A DNA stretch of 64,000 nucleotides from Echinococcus granulosus (Eukaryota > Platyhelminthes > Cestoda > Cyclophyllidea > Taeniidae). Below are positions 20,801 to 31,442 of this stretch, piece by piece (the stretch's first letter is position 1; each line of letters begins with the position of its first letter). The stretch covers positions 358,261 to 422,260 of the forward strand of contig NW_020170420.1 in the NCBI RefSeq assembly GCF_000524195.1. The letters run 5' to 3'. Below the pieces are notes generated by a model. It did no database searches and was not told the DNA's origin. It saw only the letters and a list, made by a program, of their open reading frames with translations. The translations under genes were made by a program, and so were the position numbers.

Positions 20801-22528
20801 TAAGTGTGGCTCTACTTCTTTGATCGCGCCTTTTGCGTTATCTTCGTGGACCCCACGAAATTCTCAAATCGGTTTTCGGTGAAGGGACTGCAGAATGTCT
20901 TTGTGGGCTATTTGCTATTGTAAAGTCAAATCTGCCTTCTGTTAACAGCTTGAAAAGGCTTCTCACTTACTTTCCTTACCCCAAAAAATCCCTTTCGCGC
21001 TCCGGAAACTCAAGAAGTTTATCCTTTTTTTCTCCATCAAAATGATGCGATGATTCCACATTCTCTCTCCCAAGAAGTGACATGGCAAGATTCGTTCCCT
21101 TCCAAATCGTTCTTTCTCATTGCTGGAGGGATTAATGACATTAATGTGGCTTGATTCAGGCTCCTTGTCAAAATACGTTTGACTATTTCCAAATACACTT
21201 CTCCCATGACTTGCTGGACTGAACACCTTATTGAAGGGTCAACTGAAATGACTTTGACCCTGTTTTGCGTACATCTTAGTGTCTGACGCTCTAGAAGTGC
21301 CAAAAGGTCTTTTCTAGTCATTTTTACGGTTTTATTTCATTCTGTGCTTTGAATAAGCGCCGATGTGGGATGTCAGAGTGCTACTTCGGAGTTCAAGACT
21401 CATTTCCACCTTCTTCCCACACTTGGAGAGGTACGAACTTGCTGCGAAGCTGTTTCAGTAGGCCACAGTAACAGCTCTGACTGCCTCAGCTTCTACTCCA
21501 ACCCTGTTTACGGGTCGGGCCGTCTACTTTGCGCACTTGCCTGTGTGATTGGCGAGATGTGAGAGGAGAACGAGGCTGACAGTGAAGTAGTGCCTCCCTT
21601 TCACCTTCTCGCGGTCAAGTTTTGGGCTACGTGGTGTGAGGTCTTGCCTCGCTTTGTCACCGCTTTCTTCGCACTGGGTGTCTCGTCCCAACGACTATTC
21701 TTTCCCAGGAAGAAATTGTAGCTGCACACCCTCCAGATCTGTCGCACTAATTGGGTAGACCGGTTGCCTCTGTGGGAACTGGAGCAGTGTCTTGGAAGTG
21801 GGGATTGGGTGGTTGGAGTGTAAAAGCTACCTTTCGACACAAATCACTCATCGGGTCGGTGTAGAGTAAACCAACAATCCTTAAAGCCCCTTTTTACTCT
21901 ATTACTCCCGTTCTAATCATCACGTCTTACCGGGATGCATCTACCTCCGCGCGATTGGTCACAAGGACCTCATTTCTTGACCGCGCACCTCAGGGTTAGG
22001 AATCTCTGTGAAGAGGGTGTGGATAGTCGCATGTGCCTTCCATGCCATGCCATGGGAGACCCTTCTGGTCCAGTGATCCGAAAATCGCTCTAGTTGAGTG
22101 TTTTACCCCTAACTATTGTCATTGACAAGGACGTTTCACGCAGAAATTTGCGAAAACTGGCGCCTAATCTCAATAAAAATGTGGATAATTTTGATTTAAA
22201 CTTGCCTTACTGATCTTAAAACACTTGAGTTGATTTTCTGCGGTATTTTTGTAAATTCGAAAACTTATTTGGTTTTCAATACTAACGTATCTGTTAGGAG
22301 GAGGAAAGACGCAAGCAGGAGGAGTTGGAACGGATTCTTGAGGAGAACAATCGGAAACTCATGGAGGCCAGAAAACGTGAGGTAGGCCCGCTTGTGGGAC
22401 AATATCAACACTCTTTCCTATCATTCCTTCTTCCCCTCCTTTTACCTTGTATTTACCTGGCAGGATGATTTTTTTGCCCTTTTGCCTCCTAGGATACCGC
22501 ATTCCATGGCAAAAATACGTTTGACTGA
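17881..22528 (+). CDS. ARGLU1: Arginine/glutamate-rich protein 1 homologue
   Basis: Nuclear splicing and transcription cofactor with an N-terminal RS-rich region and a C-terminal Glu/Arg coiled coil. Five exons join in phase: 17881-18047, a 36-bp intron, 18084-18221, 20507-20732, 22298-22381, 22493-22528; 216 aa. Exon 1 reads MARSRSRSSVDRRRSRHRRY and continues RS/RD-rich; exon 3 is ERREQEERERELEAARQLEA and the QAELEKRVQQRMEDIEREIQ helix; exon 4 has the family hallmark QEELERILEENNRKLMEA. Exon 5 (DTAFHGKNTFD, stop) is inferred from the acceptor GCCTCCTAG and its phase. It replaces the family's usual long EEQ-rich C-terminus ending near RPKLSFSLK, so either the protein is truncated or other 3' exons are missed. 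Confidence 0.88.
18222..20506 (+). other. ARGLU1 intron 2
   Basis: A 2.3-kb intron. A 149-codon plus-strand frame (about 19695-20144) lacks an ATG start at its head and any recognisable motif. Nothing else is supportable. Confidence 0.5.
20733..22297 (+). other. ARGLU1 intron 3
   Basis: A 1.6-kb intron with strong donor GTGAGT and acceptor CTGTTAG; no repeat or gene recognised inside. Confidence 0.6.
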
Positions 22529-22644
22529 CCGGCAAAGATAGCGCTGTTTGTATGTATATATTTCAAATATATAGCCATAATTCACGATTTTTGACTTTTT
22601 TTCTACAAAGGGAAGAATTGGGGTAAGGGAGAGAGTGAGAGAGG

Positions 22645-22743
22645 CTACTCCATGTCTTCGAAGAGGCGGTCGAAGTCTGCCGCTCCAAAGTTGGCCACGA
22701 TCTTTCGGCGTTTGGCTTGTAGGGCCTTTATATCACTCGTGGG
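22645..22743 (-). CDS. Possible terminal exon of an unrecognised minus-strand gene
   Basis: On the minus strand an acceptor (CCAATTGTAG) opens a 33-codon frame with protein-like composition (KALQAKRRKIVANFGAADFD, then RLFEDME) ending in TAG, 117 bases from the convergent ARGLU1 stop. The local base composition is more GC-rich than its surroundings. The plus strand is also open for 54 codons over the same bases, so strand is uncertain. No upstream exons were found. Confidence 0.3.
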   Translation of the reverse strand, partial: PTSDIKALQAKRRKIVANFGAADFDRLFEDME

Positions 22744-25420
22744 CTACAATTGGCAAGGGAAGTATACGTTAGGAATCGGAGGATTCAACAGCTTTGGTGA
22801 CGCACGGAGGTAACGTTTAACGGGAGAAATTGAGTTGTGTGAGGAAATTAGGGCGTCAAGTGTGGACACCTTTCCCAGTGAATATGCTTCAATCGAAGTG
22901 GTGCCACTTGTTTTTCAGAACCCGAAAAGCTGTTCTAATAACTTACGTGAATCCAAATAGTGGAGAGGATGTTAGAAATCTCATTTTCAACATCCCTTAT
23001 GGGCACCTGAATGTCGTGAGACGAGAATCAGTTTTATTAACCTCATACCTTTAGTAGGGCGGAGACCCTATTTCGAAAGTCAGCATTAGTGCTCGTACGA
23101 CATATCTCACTTAGAGAGTGTGCCGTCACGGATATTTGGTATTTCAGCTAAAAAATTAAAAATAATTGAGAACTTGCATCTTCCTCAGTAACAGGTTTCG
23201 GCATTCTTATTCCCGCTCTTTTGTTCATCTAAATTGGTAGTTTAAAAAAAAAGATTATTTTGAATAACCTCGCCAAAAATACTAAATTGGATGATAATTT
23301 AAAAGGTAAGGGTGCCAATCAAATGCTTAACGACTAGATTTGACGTGTTTCTATTTGCATGTGTAGGCAAAGTCGTACTGTATACTTCAACAAATCCCAC
23401 ACAAGCGTTTGGTTAAACAAACTGTAGGGCAATGGGTTTCTCTAAAGGCAGAAAAAATTCAGAACTCGAGCAGAGTATATGTATACTAGCATGCACTGAG
23501 GCCTGGAATTAGTGGCATTGCCCAGAGGCCAGCCCACCAGCCAAAGCGGTCCTTTTATCAATTCCTAGAGTTATACGACCAACGTATTCCACAATCTTCG
23601 TACCTAAAGTCCTTTATAAACTGTCTTGTAATTTTGAAACACAACGCGAAATCGTGTCTCAAACATCATCATTTTTTTGTAATATGACAGCCTTCATCCA
23701 AAAAATAGAACACTTGAATCAAGATAAGGTATTTATTATTTCTAATGGATTTGTTAAGGAGTTAGGTAGCCTTAAACTCTGTTAGGCTGTAAGGAATCTT
23801 AAGCATTGGCAAGTTGTACTCCTGCTGTAGGATATGGCCTCCTGACCATGTCGGCGGACTCCTAATTACAAGTAGGGACGGATAGAGCCGATTGAAAATA
23901 ATATTTATTCAAAGTGCTGCACTGACCCCTGCATCCACTGCAGGTAGCTGCGATGGCACACCTTCTCAATAAAATGGTTTGAATATGATTTGAATTTATT
24001 AGTCATCCCAGTTCCATATTTTGCAAGATATGGAGCTAAATTTGAACCGGCAGCGTTAGTTATATGCGGATGTTAATCATGTGAGCAAATAGCACATCCT
24101 TTTTTGTCGCTACTGGGTGAAGGAATTCTAGTTAAACGGGATAAACAAACCTAAAGCAAGAATTCAGAAGCAAGAGGAAACCTACTTAAGGCATTGCCTC
24201 TCTGAAGAGAATAACGTTTGGTTTTGTCTTAGGCAAAAGGCACTGGTTTCAGAGCATTGACTTAGCCGTTAACAACTATTAAATCCACCTACTCATCGCA
24301 TAATTTAAAAGCACACTGGCGTTGGGATCAAAATTACTGTCGCTCGCATGAGAAGTAGATTACCATTGCATCTGATGTGTAGTTGGATTTTGCAGCATAA
24401 ACCAAGTTGTGCCCCATAAACACCATCATCCTCCGGTGGTATCACCAAACTCTTATAATTTTCGTGCATAAATAATTTGTCTTTCCCTCATTTATGTCAC
24501 TTTTTTTGCAACCACAGGAGAGATTTGCGGTGTTACAAAAGATAGGTTGCTTTGTTTATTTAAAAACTGCAACAAATTATTTTCACCGAGGTAAAATATT
24601 CAGCCACCATTCTGCCTCTAGAAAATTAACTGATCTACTAAGAAGTAGCTCTGTTTTTAGGCGTACGAGATGCTCTAGTCGAAGCATAGTCTCAACCAAA
24701 TGAATTTTTATATGCAAGAAGATTGATGACTAATTTCCCCTATTCATGAGTGGCTTTGAAGCGCCGACTGTCTTGTGATGATCGATGCCGGAGATTTCAC
24801 GATTCCGTGCATTAAAAAATGCCAATCAAAAAGTTATCTTATTTACCTAAATGTGTGGCAGATTATGCGATTACTGCAGTTACTTGATTCTGTGCTCCGA
24901 CTCTATGGTGGAGACTTTGGAAAAATTTAGCATAGTGAAACATGTATTACTACCCACAAAAAGCAAATGATTTTCATTTGTTTAATAATCACGCTATGTT
25001 GCAAAGCTGCAAACCAAGAAGATCTAATTGCGCGTATGATCAAAACAAGCATTAAAAATTGTAAAGCACTGTTTCAGCGGCTACTGCCCTTTATACGTTA
25101 ATAACACATGTTCTGTTCTGCTCGTATGGCTAACAAATGTAATGCTTATAATTCAAAACGCTTCTATTAGGTTTTAATTTAAGTCATACATGTTTTGGGT
25201 CTGCCCTATTTCCTAGTCTCACAATTAATGATTTTGGCTTGTAAACCAAGTTTCTGGAGATTGTTGTAAAATTCTTTATTAAGCGACTTGTTCTATTCAA
25301 TTTTGTATCTGGACTTTCTTGACCTCTTGGTATTTTGTTATAGTGCACAAACCAAAATTACTTAACTACTGCCTGATTTGGAATACGGGGTAAATGATGT
25401 GATTTTGTGATAATTGGATT
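22744..25420. other. AT-rich intergenic region upstream of ATAT1
   Basis: 2.7 kb with only short open frames on both strands. A decayed LTR-like fragment lies around 23460-23560. Exons of the possible minus-strand gene ending at 22645 could be here but were not recognised. Confidence 0.5.
23460..23560 (+). mobile_element. LTR-like fragment
   Basis: GAGCAGAGTATATGTATACTAGCATGCACTGAGG followed by TGGCATTGCCCAGAGGCCAGCCCACC matches the central part of the TGT...ACA family; both ends are lost. Confidence 0.4.
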
Positions 25421-26703
25421 ATGGAATCCTTCAAAATGGTCGCACGTGTCTTCCCCAACCGCATTTCAAAATTTACTTGTGATCACGAATACATTTCGTC
25501 TGGGTAATATGGGTCTTCACTTATTGTTAGCCATTATCCTAAAGAGACTGAATTTTTAAGGCTCGTTATCGATAGGCTTGGCCGGGAGTCAGCTGAGGTA
25601 AGGTTTTCTGTTTCATCTATTTACAATTAATACACTGTTTAGGCTCAATCGTTGCCGAGTATAGTAACAAGTTTACACAAACTGCGGTACACAAATCATC
25701 GATGCTATGTACTTACATGCACTGACAAAGGTGATCAAAGGTAGGGATTGTTCACTTCCCTAACTGTTAGTTCCAAAATTCCAATAGGTCTGTTAAAGGT
25801 TGGGAAAAAGAAGCTTTTCCTTTTTAATTCATTTGGGGAGTGTTTTGAAGTAGAACCAGTTTGTGTCCTGGATTTCTACGTGTCAGCAGATTTTCAGCGT
25901 CGAGGCTACGGAAAAGAGCTTTTTGAAGGGATGCTTCAGGTATGTCGGATGAAATAATTTTGCAAACCCATTTTACTCACTGCTTTTCAGGCGAGATTAA
26001 GTAGTTTATAAACTTAAAGTTAGGCATTATAACGAAGTAAACCGCTGGCGTTTGCGCGTTTTTTGCTTTCCCGAGAGAGATATTCTGAAAGAAATGGTGG
26101 TTTCCCTCAAATAATGCACAAATTTAACTACAAAAAATATCTGTACCGGTGTGATAAATGTCTGACATTGTTCTTTTACTCTTTTTTTCGAAATAGGAGG
26201 AGGGTTTAGTGGCCACCGATCTACCAATAGATTCTCCCTCTCCGAAGATGCTCTCTTTCATGAAAAAGCACTACAATCAAGACCACCCCCTTCGCCAATC
26301 CAACAACTTCGTAGTCTTTCCTGAATTCTTCCATCATGTCGATGCATTTCTTGTTCCACGTTATAGACGTTCACGCAGTCCCCTTCACTCTGCGTTCCCC
26401 ATACCAACTCGTTGCTCCTCAGTCTCTACTCTTCCAGCGCCAGTCGTGGAAGCTAAGCGACCACCTTCTTCCCCCTCCTCGCGCATAGTTCAACGCTGCT
26501 CGTCACTTTCGTTGCGCGCGACACCAGATCTGGAAGCACGTCCAGAACCCACTCCAAAAGGCGATGTCAAGTCGTCTCCAAGTGTTCCAAAAGCGCTGGA
26601 GAAGTCTGCAGTTCAAGTTCATATACCGCAATTAAGGAGTCGAGGTGAAAGTGGATTCCTGAGGCAGGGACCAGCCTTGCGATATTCCAAGCGGCTTGTG
26701 TAA
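25421..26703 (+). CDS. ATAT1: Alpha-tubulin N-acetyltransferase
   Basis: Acetylates Lys40 of alpha-tubulin in the microtubule lumen (MEC-17/ATAT1, GNAT fold). Exons: 25421-25503, 25531-25597, 25643-25740, 25771-25939, 26197-26703; 307 aa. The intron after exon 1 would be 27 bp with a GTAATA donor (a 33-bp alternative uses a donor six bases earlier), and intron 3 is 30 bp. Key matches: FPNRIS near the start, RLVIDRLGRESAEAQSLPS, IGLLKVGKKKLFL, then VEPVCVLDFYV with the conserved Cys and Asp of the active site, the acetyl-CoA loop QRRGYGKELF, and MLSFMKKHYN...NNFVVFPEFF. The catalytic core is followed by a roughly 110-residue Ser/Pro-rich basic tail. A polyadenylation signal lies at 27093. Confidence 0.93.
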
Positions 26704-27092
26704 GGCCTAGTCATTAATGGCTGTGTGCATAAAGTCAACGAGGTATTCTAATTAGATCCTCCCCCTGTTTTGCATTTTCAGGGCAACGACACCTTCAATG
26801 TTGTTCAGAGGCCATGCAGACTTCTCAAGTACTGATATTAATACGCTTTGGCGGTTGAATGAAAGGCAAGCGAGATATAACTATCAAAGAGCTGCGTGGG
26901 CTAACAATAGACACACGCGACTCTGGTGATCTACGCCGACAACCGTGAATTGTCGCTATGGTAGCGGGATAGTAGCCGTTAATTATTACCACATTGTTTC
27001 CCCCTTGGCTGTGACGGTTGTAGGCTGCGCAAAAACCATAATTTTGGTTTTATGAAGCTACTTAGTCTCAGTTGTATTTATTCATATGATTG

Positions 27093-27098
27093 AATAAA
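27093..27098 (+). terminator. Polyadenylation signal, ATAT1
   Basis: AATAAA 390 bases after the ATAT1 stop codon; motif only. Confidence 0.5.
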
Positions 27099-27360
27099 AG
27101 AAGGGCGGTTAGGGGGTTGGTTCTATTTTTTTTTCGAGGGTGAGGGGGGGGTTGGGTGTGGGCGTTCGAGATATGTGGAACCCAGTAGCATAATCGAAAA
27201 CCCGTCCAGAGTTTCACTTGCGCCGTCCGGTGTATTCTCAGGAAGCGCTAAAATTACTTGTCAAAAATCAGTTTCATTTTTCCCGGTTGGGGCGAATAGG
27301 TGTGGAAGACGATATAGCACCGAAACGATGCGCTAGCAAAAGGTGAGCTCCTAGCATTAC

Positions 27361-27556
27361 TGTAATACGATAGTGGTTTATCCCTCGGTACTGGTGAGGC
27401 GCCACTTCTGCACTTTGAATCAGCCCCCCTTGTACCTCGTTGGGTGGGCTGGTCCTTTGGGCCATGCCAATAGCCCAGACACCTTCTCTGCGCTGAATAT
27501 ATATTCTGCCCGAGTATTTGTCTTCTTTCGTCTTCAGGGAGTCTCGGGACGCTACA
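27361..27556 (-). mobile_element. Solo LTR-like / TRIM-type repeat, copy 3, with 4-bp target duplication
   Basis: On the minus strand this reads TGTAGCGTCCCGAGACTCCC to CGTATTACA, 196 bp, and is the best-preserved partner of the copy at 9082-9279. It is flanked by ttac (27357-27360 and 27557-27560). TG...CA ends, constant length and a 4-bp duplication support an LTR-type origin. Confidence 0.7.
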
Positions 27557-28062
27557 TTACGGTCGAAAGGTGCTCATAGTTGCAAGTGCGTTGTTCACTG
27601 TATACGAAGGAGGTACAGAATTGCCAAAGTTTACTAAGTAAAGGCTTTTGATAAAGTATAAAACAGTGTGAATTAATGATTGGTGAATGGAGAAAATATT
27701 AATTTAGGCTTTAACTTGATAGGGTAGAAGGACTGATATTCAGATTCGTAAATTACTAACGACACACACAGGATAGTAAGAGAAACTAAAAGTTGCTTTG
27801 CACTGGTATATTTAAGCTATCATTTTGTTAGCATATTGATATGATGGACAATCATTCAAGTGGGCTAGAATATTGCGCTTCAGCTTTTTAGGTATGACAT
27901 GGTTACTTGCGAAACGGAGATAACTACTGCATATGGCCCTAATTCTGTTTCAGTTGGTCCATATTTAATCTCCTTCTCCTTTTGTTAGCGCAGAATTATA
28001 TTATTCTCCTTTTCGAATGCTAATTGGTTTACTTTCGCTAGGCCGTCATTTTTTTAATCCAA

Positions 28063-28915
28063 ATGGCCACTGTGTCTTCTGTTCGAACTCGAAAATTGTT
28101 GGATAGGGTACTCCGAGTTGATCATGCTAAGGGGTTAGCAGCAAAATATATGTATAAAGGACAACTGGCTGTCTTAACTAGTAAGCATATCAGAAACACC
28201 ATAGAGGTTAGTGCATTTTCGTCTTTTTATTGAATGAAACTTGTGGACTATGAGATACTTATTTCTTGTTAATAATCTAGCAAAATCTCACTCGGGAGAA
28301 CTTAAGCATATCAAGGTTTGAAAAACTCATTCCTCTTAACCGTGCTCGACCATCTCTGCTGATGCCGCTATGGAAAACAGCAGGTTTCGCTTTTGGTATC
28401 GCTACTGCACTTTTCGGTGAAGCAGCTGTCTTAACATGTAAATCTGCTATCGAAGTTGCCATCGGTGAACATTACAATCACCAAATTCGTGAGCTACTTG
28501 CCGACGATCCAGTCTCACATGCGGAGCTCCTGGAGGTAATCATTCATACTCCCAATTTTGCAGTTTTTGAATTGAACGAAGCCCCTAGGTGCTCATGGCA
28601 TCTGATCATCTTTTGAATCTTAAGCCTTTAAGACCCCAAACCTATGGGTGATGCGTAAATTTGATGCCTGTTCACCTTTCTTTCTATTCGTCAGATCCTG
28701 AAAGAATTCCGTGACAGAGACCTTGACCAACATGATCTCTTGCGTGAAAACGTTTCTGATTTAGTAAGTTGCACTATATTAACCTAATCCTTTGCCCTCC
28801 TTGTCCAAAAGGTGATTTCTCTTCCTTCACTTTTTAGCCACCTTTCCACCGCCAGCTGAATCAGTTCGTGAAGTTCGCTACTCTGGCTAGCATCAAAGTG
28901 ACCGAGAGAATCTGA
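28063..28915 (+). CDS. COQ7: COQ7/CLK-1 homologue with a degraded di-iron site (probable pseudoenzyme)
   Basis: COQ7 normally hydroxylates demethoxyubiquinone on the inner mitochondrial membrane using six ligands on two irons. Exons 28063-28206, 28281-28535, 28695-28763 and 28838-28915 give 181 aa, all phase 0. From LDRVLRVDHA to the end (SIKVTERI) the protein aligns with human COQ7 (recalled) without gaps, offset 36. Family features kept: PSLLMPLWKTAGFAFGIATA, HYNHQIRELL, EFRDRDLDQHD. Of the ligands, human E90 and E142 are kept (E54, E106), but E60 is G24, H93 is S57, E178 is D142 and H181 is Q145. Metal binding and hydroxylation are therefore unlikely. The frame has no stops and splices well, so the gene is probably expressed; a scaffold or lipid-binding role with COQ9 is possible. 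No clear mitochondrial presequence is seen. Confidence 0.92.
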
Positions 28916-30266
28916 CCTGACCATCATCCAGGAAAACAGATATTCAATCATCCAGTTTTTCATCTAATGGGAAGAATTTCCATAATACGTGTTCCTTACA
29001 AAGATTTCTCTACAGATGGTTGGTGAATCTGTGGAAGTTTGTTATAGACCGGTCAAGAGTTCTCTTTCCGGTGTCTAATAATTTTGGGTTTTTCAACGTG
29101 ACGCAGCACAGCAAATGGGGCCGTGAACAATTGCTTGCTAGGAAAATAAGTGACGTCTGACACTTCACGTCTCATGACGGTGCCATTTTTCGGTAAGTAG
29201 CTGACAAAATCGGGCTGCCTAGTTGCTCGGAGCGGGTCCGCTTGCCGCTACTGTCTGTGCTGCACCCCTCCGACTTCTCGATTGCATACCCATAGGCATA
29301 CCTCTGGTGGTATACGGAGTGGTCGGATGGCTTTCGGAACCAGCCTTGGAGCATTAACCGCGGAAACAGGGCTAAATAATGAAACCGGTCTTGTGGTACT
29401 CCACAAACTAAGTCAAAATGTTGGTTGTATAGATTTCTTTAATTAACCTCTTGCATACTTTACGTATCCACTCATTTATCTCTGGCTTCTTGAACAGTGA
29501 GACCAAGAGCCTCCTGGGTCCTGAACCACGCGAGTTGGTTATTGTTTCAAGCACCAATCCGCGATCATTATCCCGAGCTGCATCACTGTGATTCCATCTT
29601 CAAGGGCTGGGAGGGGGCAGGAAGGGGAGCTTCCGCTCAGTGACACCTCTTAATTGATAACGTCGAGTGGAATGGTCAAACAGTGACACCCAACTCGGTC
29701 AGTACTGTAGCTTTCAGCAGAGATTAAATTGTTGCCATGGACGACAGAAAGTCTCTTCGCGATTCAGGAAAAGGAGGTATATATTTCCCCTCCTTGACTT
29801 TTTTGTAAAATAAAAAAGTATCAACTTCCGAACGTTAACCAGCCCATCTAACAAAATTTTCACCTAGGGGCATGTACTACTAATTTATTTGTCAGTAGAA
29901 ATGAAGTTGTTTGGCACAGGTGAGAGAAGTAAGCTGGCGTGTATGGCGGCGGCAAGTTTCAATGAACGCAGTCAAACATCGGTTAGGCGCGGGATGACAA
30001 GCTAGAAAAGGGCTGAGGGAGCAAATAAGGAAGAGTCTGGAGGATGGACAGAAAGGACGCGGAGAGGCCATATTAACCATGGCCTCTGTAAATGCTGACG
30101 CTATTCACAGGTACGTACGTTGAAGATGGATGTGTGTGGAGGGGTATAAACAATAACGAATGATATGTGCTCTTCCATCTCTCCCACTACCTGTGCTGAT
30201 TGGGTGATATTTACACCAGATGTGAAGGAAGGGGTCAGGTGGGGACGGGAGTAGAGATGCGCATCT
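28916..30266. other. Convergent 3' spacer between COQ7-like and EGFR
   Basis: Contains the 3' UTRs of both genes. A GC-richer block at about 29200-29360 has open frames on both strands but no recognisable protein. The EGFR polyadenylation signal is at 29884-29889. Confidence 0.5.
29884..29889 (-). terminator. Polyadenylation signal, EGFR
   Basis: Minus-strand AATAAA 378 bases beyond the EGFR stop codon; motif only. Confidence 0.5.
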
Positions 30267-31442
30267 TTAAACAGGTTTAGTCGGACCGGCGGGTTGGAAG
30301 TATCCTTGATTATCCACCAAGTAATCGGGATTTCCAACGGCATTGAAACCTCCCGACCGTTTTTTGCCATCGGCTTCAAGGAAGAAGTGAGAAAATATCT
30401 CAAAGTCGATTGTATGGGGGTAAAAAAACTCCAGATGATGGTGTGGCGCATTGAGGCTACCCCCAGTGACAGTTCAGACGCTACCTTGAGGCTGCAAACC
30501 TCACATTTGAAGAAACTTTCAACAACCTACCACTTGCTCTCGGTTCCAGGTAGTCTTCTGGCTGCAACGATTGTTCCCCTCCACCCGCTCCCTCAACACC
30601 GTCCATAGACATCTCGAGAGTGGAAAGGTAGTTAATCTCAGCGTCTTTAATCCCACTACCCATCGTGTCTAAGTCATCATCACGCTCCACTTGTGCGAGG
30701 GGTGGTGGCGCTGGCGGTGGTGATGGTGGTCTAACAAGGGGTCCGTAAGTGCCACTGGCCAGAAAAGCGGTGTTGTAGTATTTCGGTTGTTGTTGCTGGT
30801 TTTGATTATGCTCTACATGAAGAAGACACCAGAGAGATGATTGACTAAGGCATCGTGGACTAGATACTGAGCTGATTGACTAGGTGGACCATAAAGCTGT
30901 GGCTGAATGGATCGCCTCATTGTCAAAGAAGGAGGATTTAAGAATTTAAAATTCAACTTTTCTACACTGTCAACGACAGTCTTAAACGAACCTAAGACAG
31001 GAAAGGCGGCATTCGATCCCATCCCGCTTCCAGTTGGCCACGAGTCCAAATTCGTCGAGACCACGGAAGTGTTTGTCGATGCACCACCACCAGCAGCCGG
31101 AGCACGCTCCTGTCGCCCGCTTTGTCGCATTCTCGTCTCATTTGAGTGGGAAAAAAATCGGCGATGATGATGATGATGATGATCGTTGCCAGCTCTCTGT
31201 GGAAGAAGAGATTCTGCCTCCGGGTTGCCACTGCCCTCTCCCATCGTCTCTCCCAGAAGGTGGCGTTGATGATCATCGAAGAAGTGCTCTTCAGGGAACC
31301 TAAAGGCATACCCTGTCCCGTTGGGTGGCCCCAAGGTGCCGTCTGGTACGCCCCGGAAACTACTCGGCAGCGGTTTCATCTCGGTCCAAGGAGCCGGTGA
31401 AGGGGTGTACGGAGAGGCACGAGTTATCGCATACTCATCGCC
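30267..31442 (-). other. EGFR: EGFR C-terminal tail exons
   Basis: Begins [19 protein letters not shown] directly after RYLYIE, as in ErbB receptors. It contains a run of six His, a Gln run ([11 protein letters not shown]), a Pro-rich SH3-type stretch ([11 protein letters not shown]), YLEPRA, and ends with a Shc/PTB-type NPDY motif ([17 protein letters not shown]) nine residues before the last GPTKPV. Introns here are 68 and 28 bp. A further 39-bp in-frame GT...CAG segment inside exon 30812-30485 (ending at CAG before CCTCAAG) could be removed or kept without breaking the frame. Confidence 0.85.

Larger units (their letters stand above)
26704..28062. other. Intergenic region between ATAT1 and COQ7-like
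   Basis: 1.36 kb with a G/C-rich homopolymer patch near 27110-27160, one intact LTR-like repeat on the minus strand, and an acceptor-like TTTCGCTAG ending at 28041, 21 bases before the COQ7 start, usable for cis- or spliced-leader splicing. Confidence 0.5.

Noticed and set aside
29172..29360. GC-rich open block between COQ7-like and EGFR as an extra COQ7 exon or a gene
   Set aside because: COQ7 already ends in phase with a family-typical C-terminus (VTERI, stop) and the block shows no recognisable protein on either strand.
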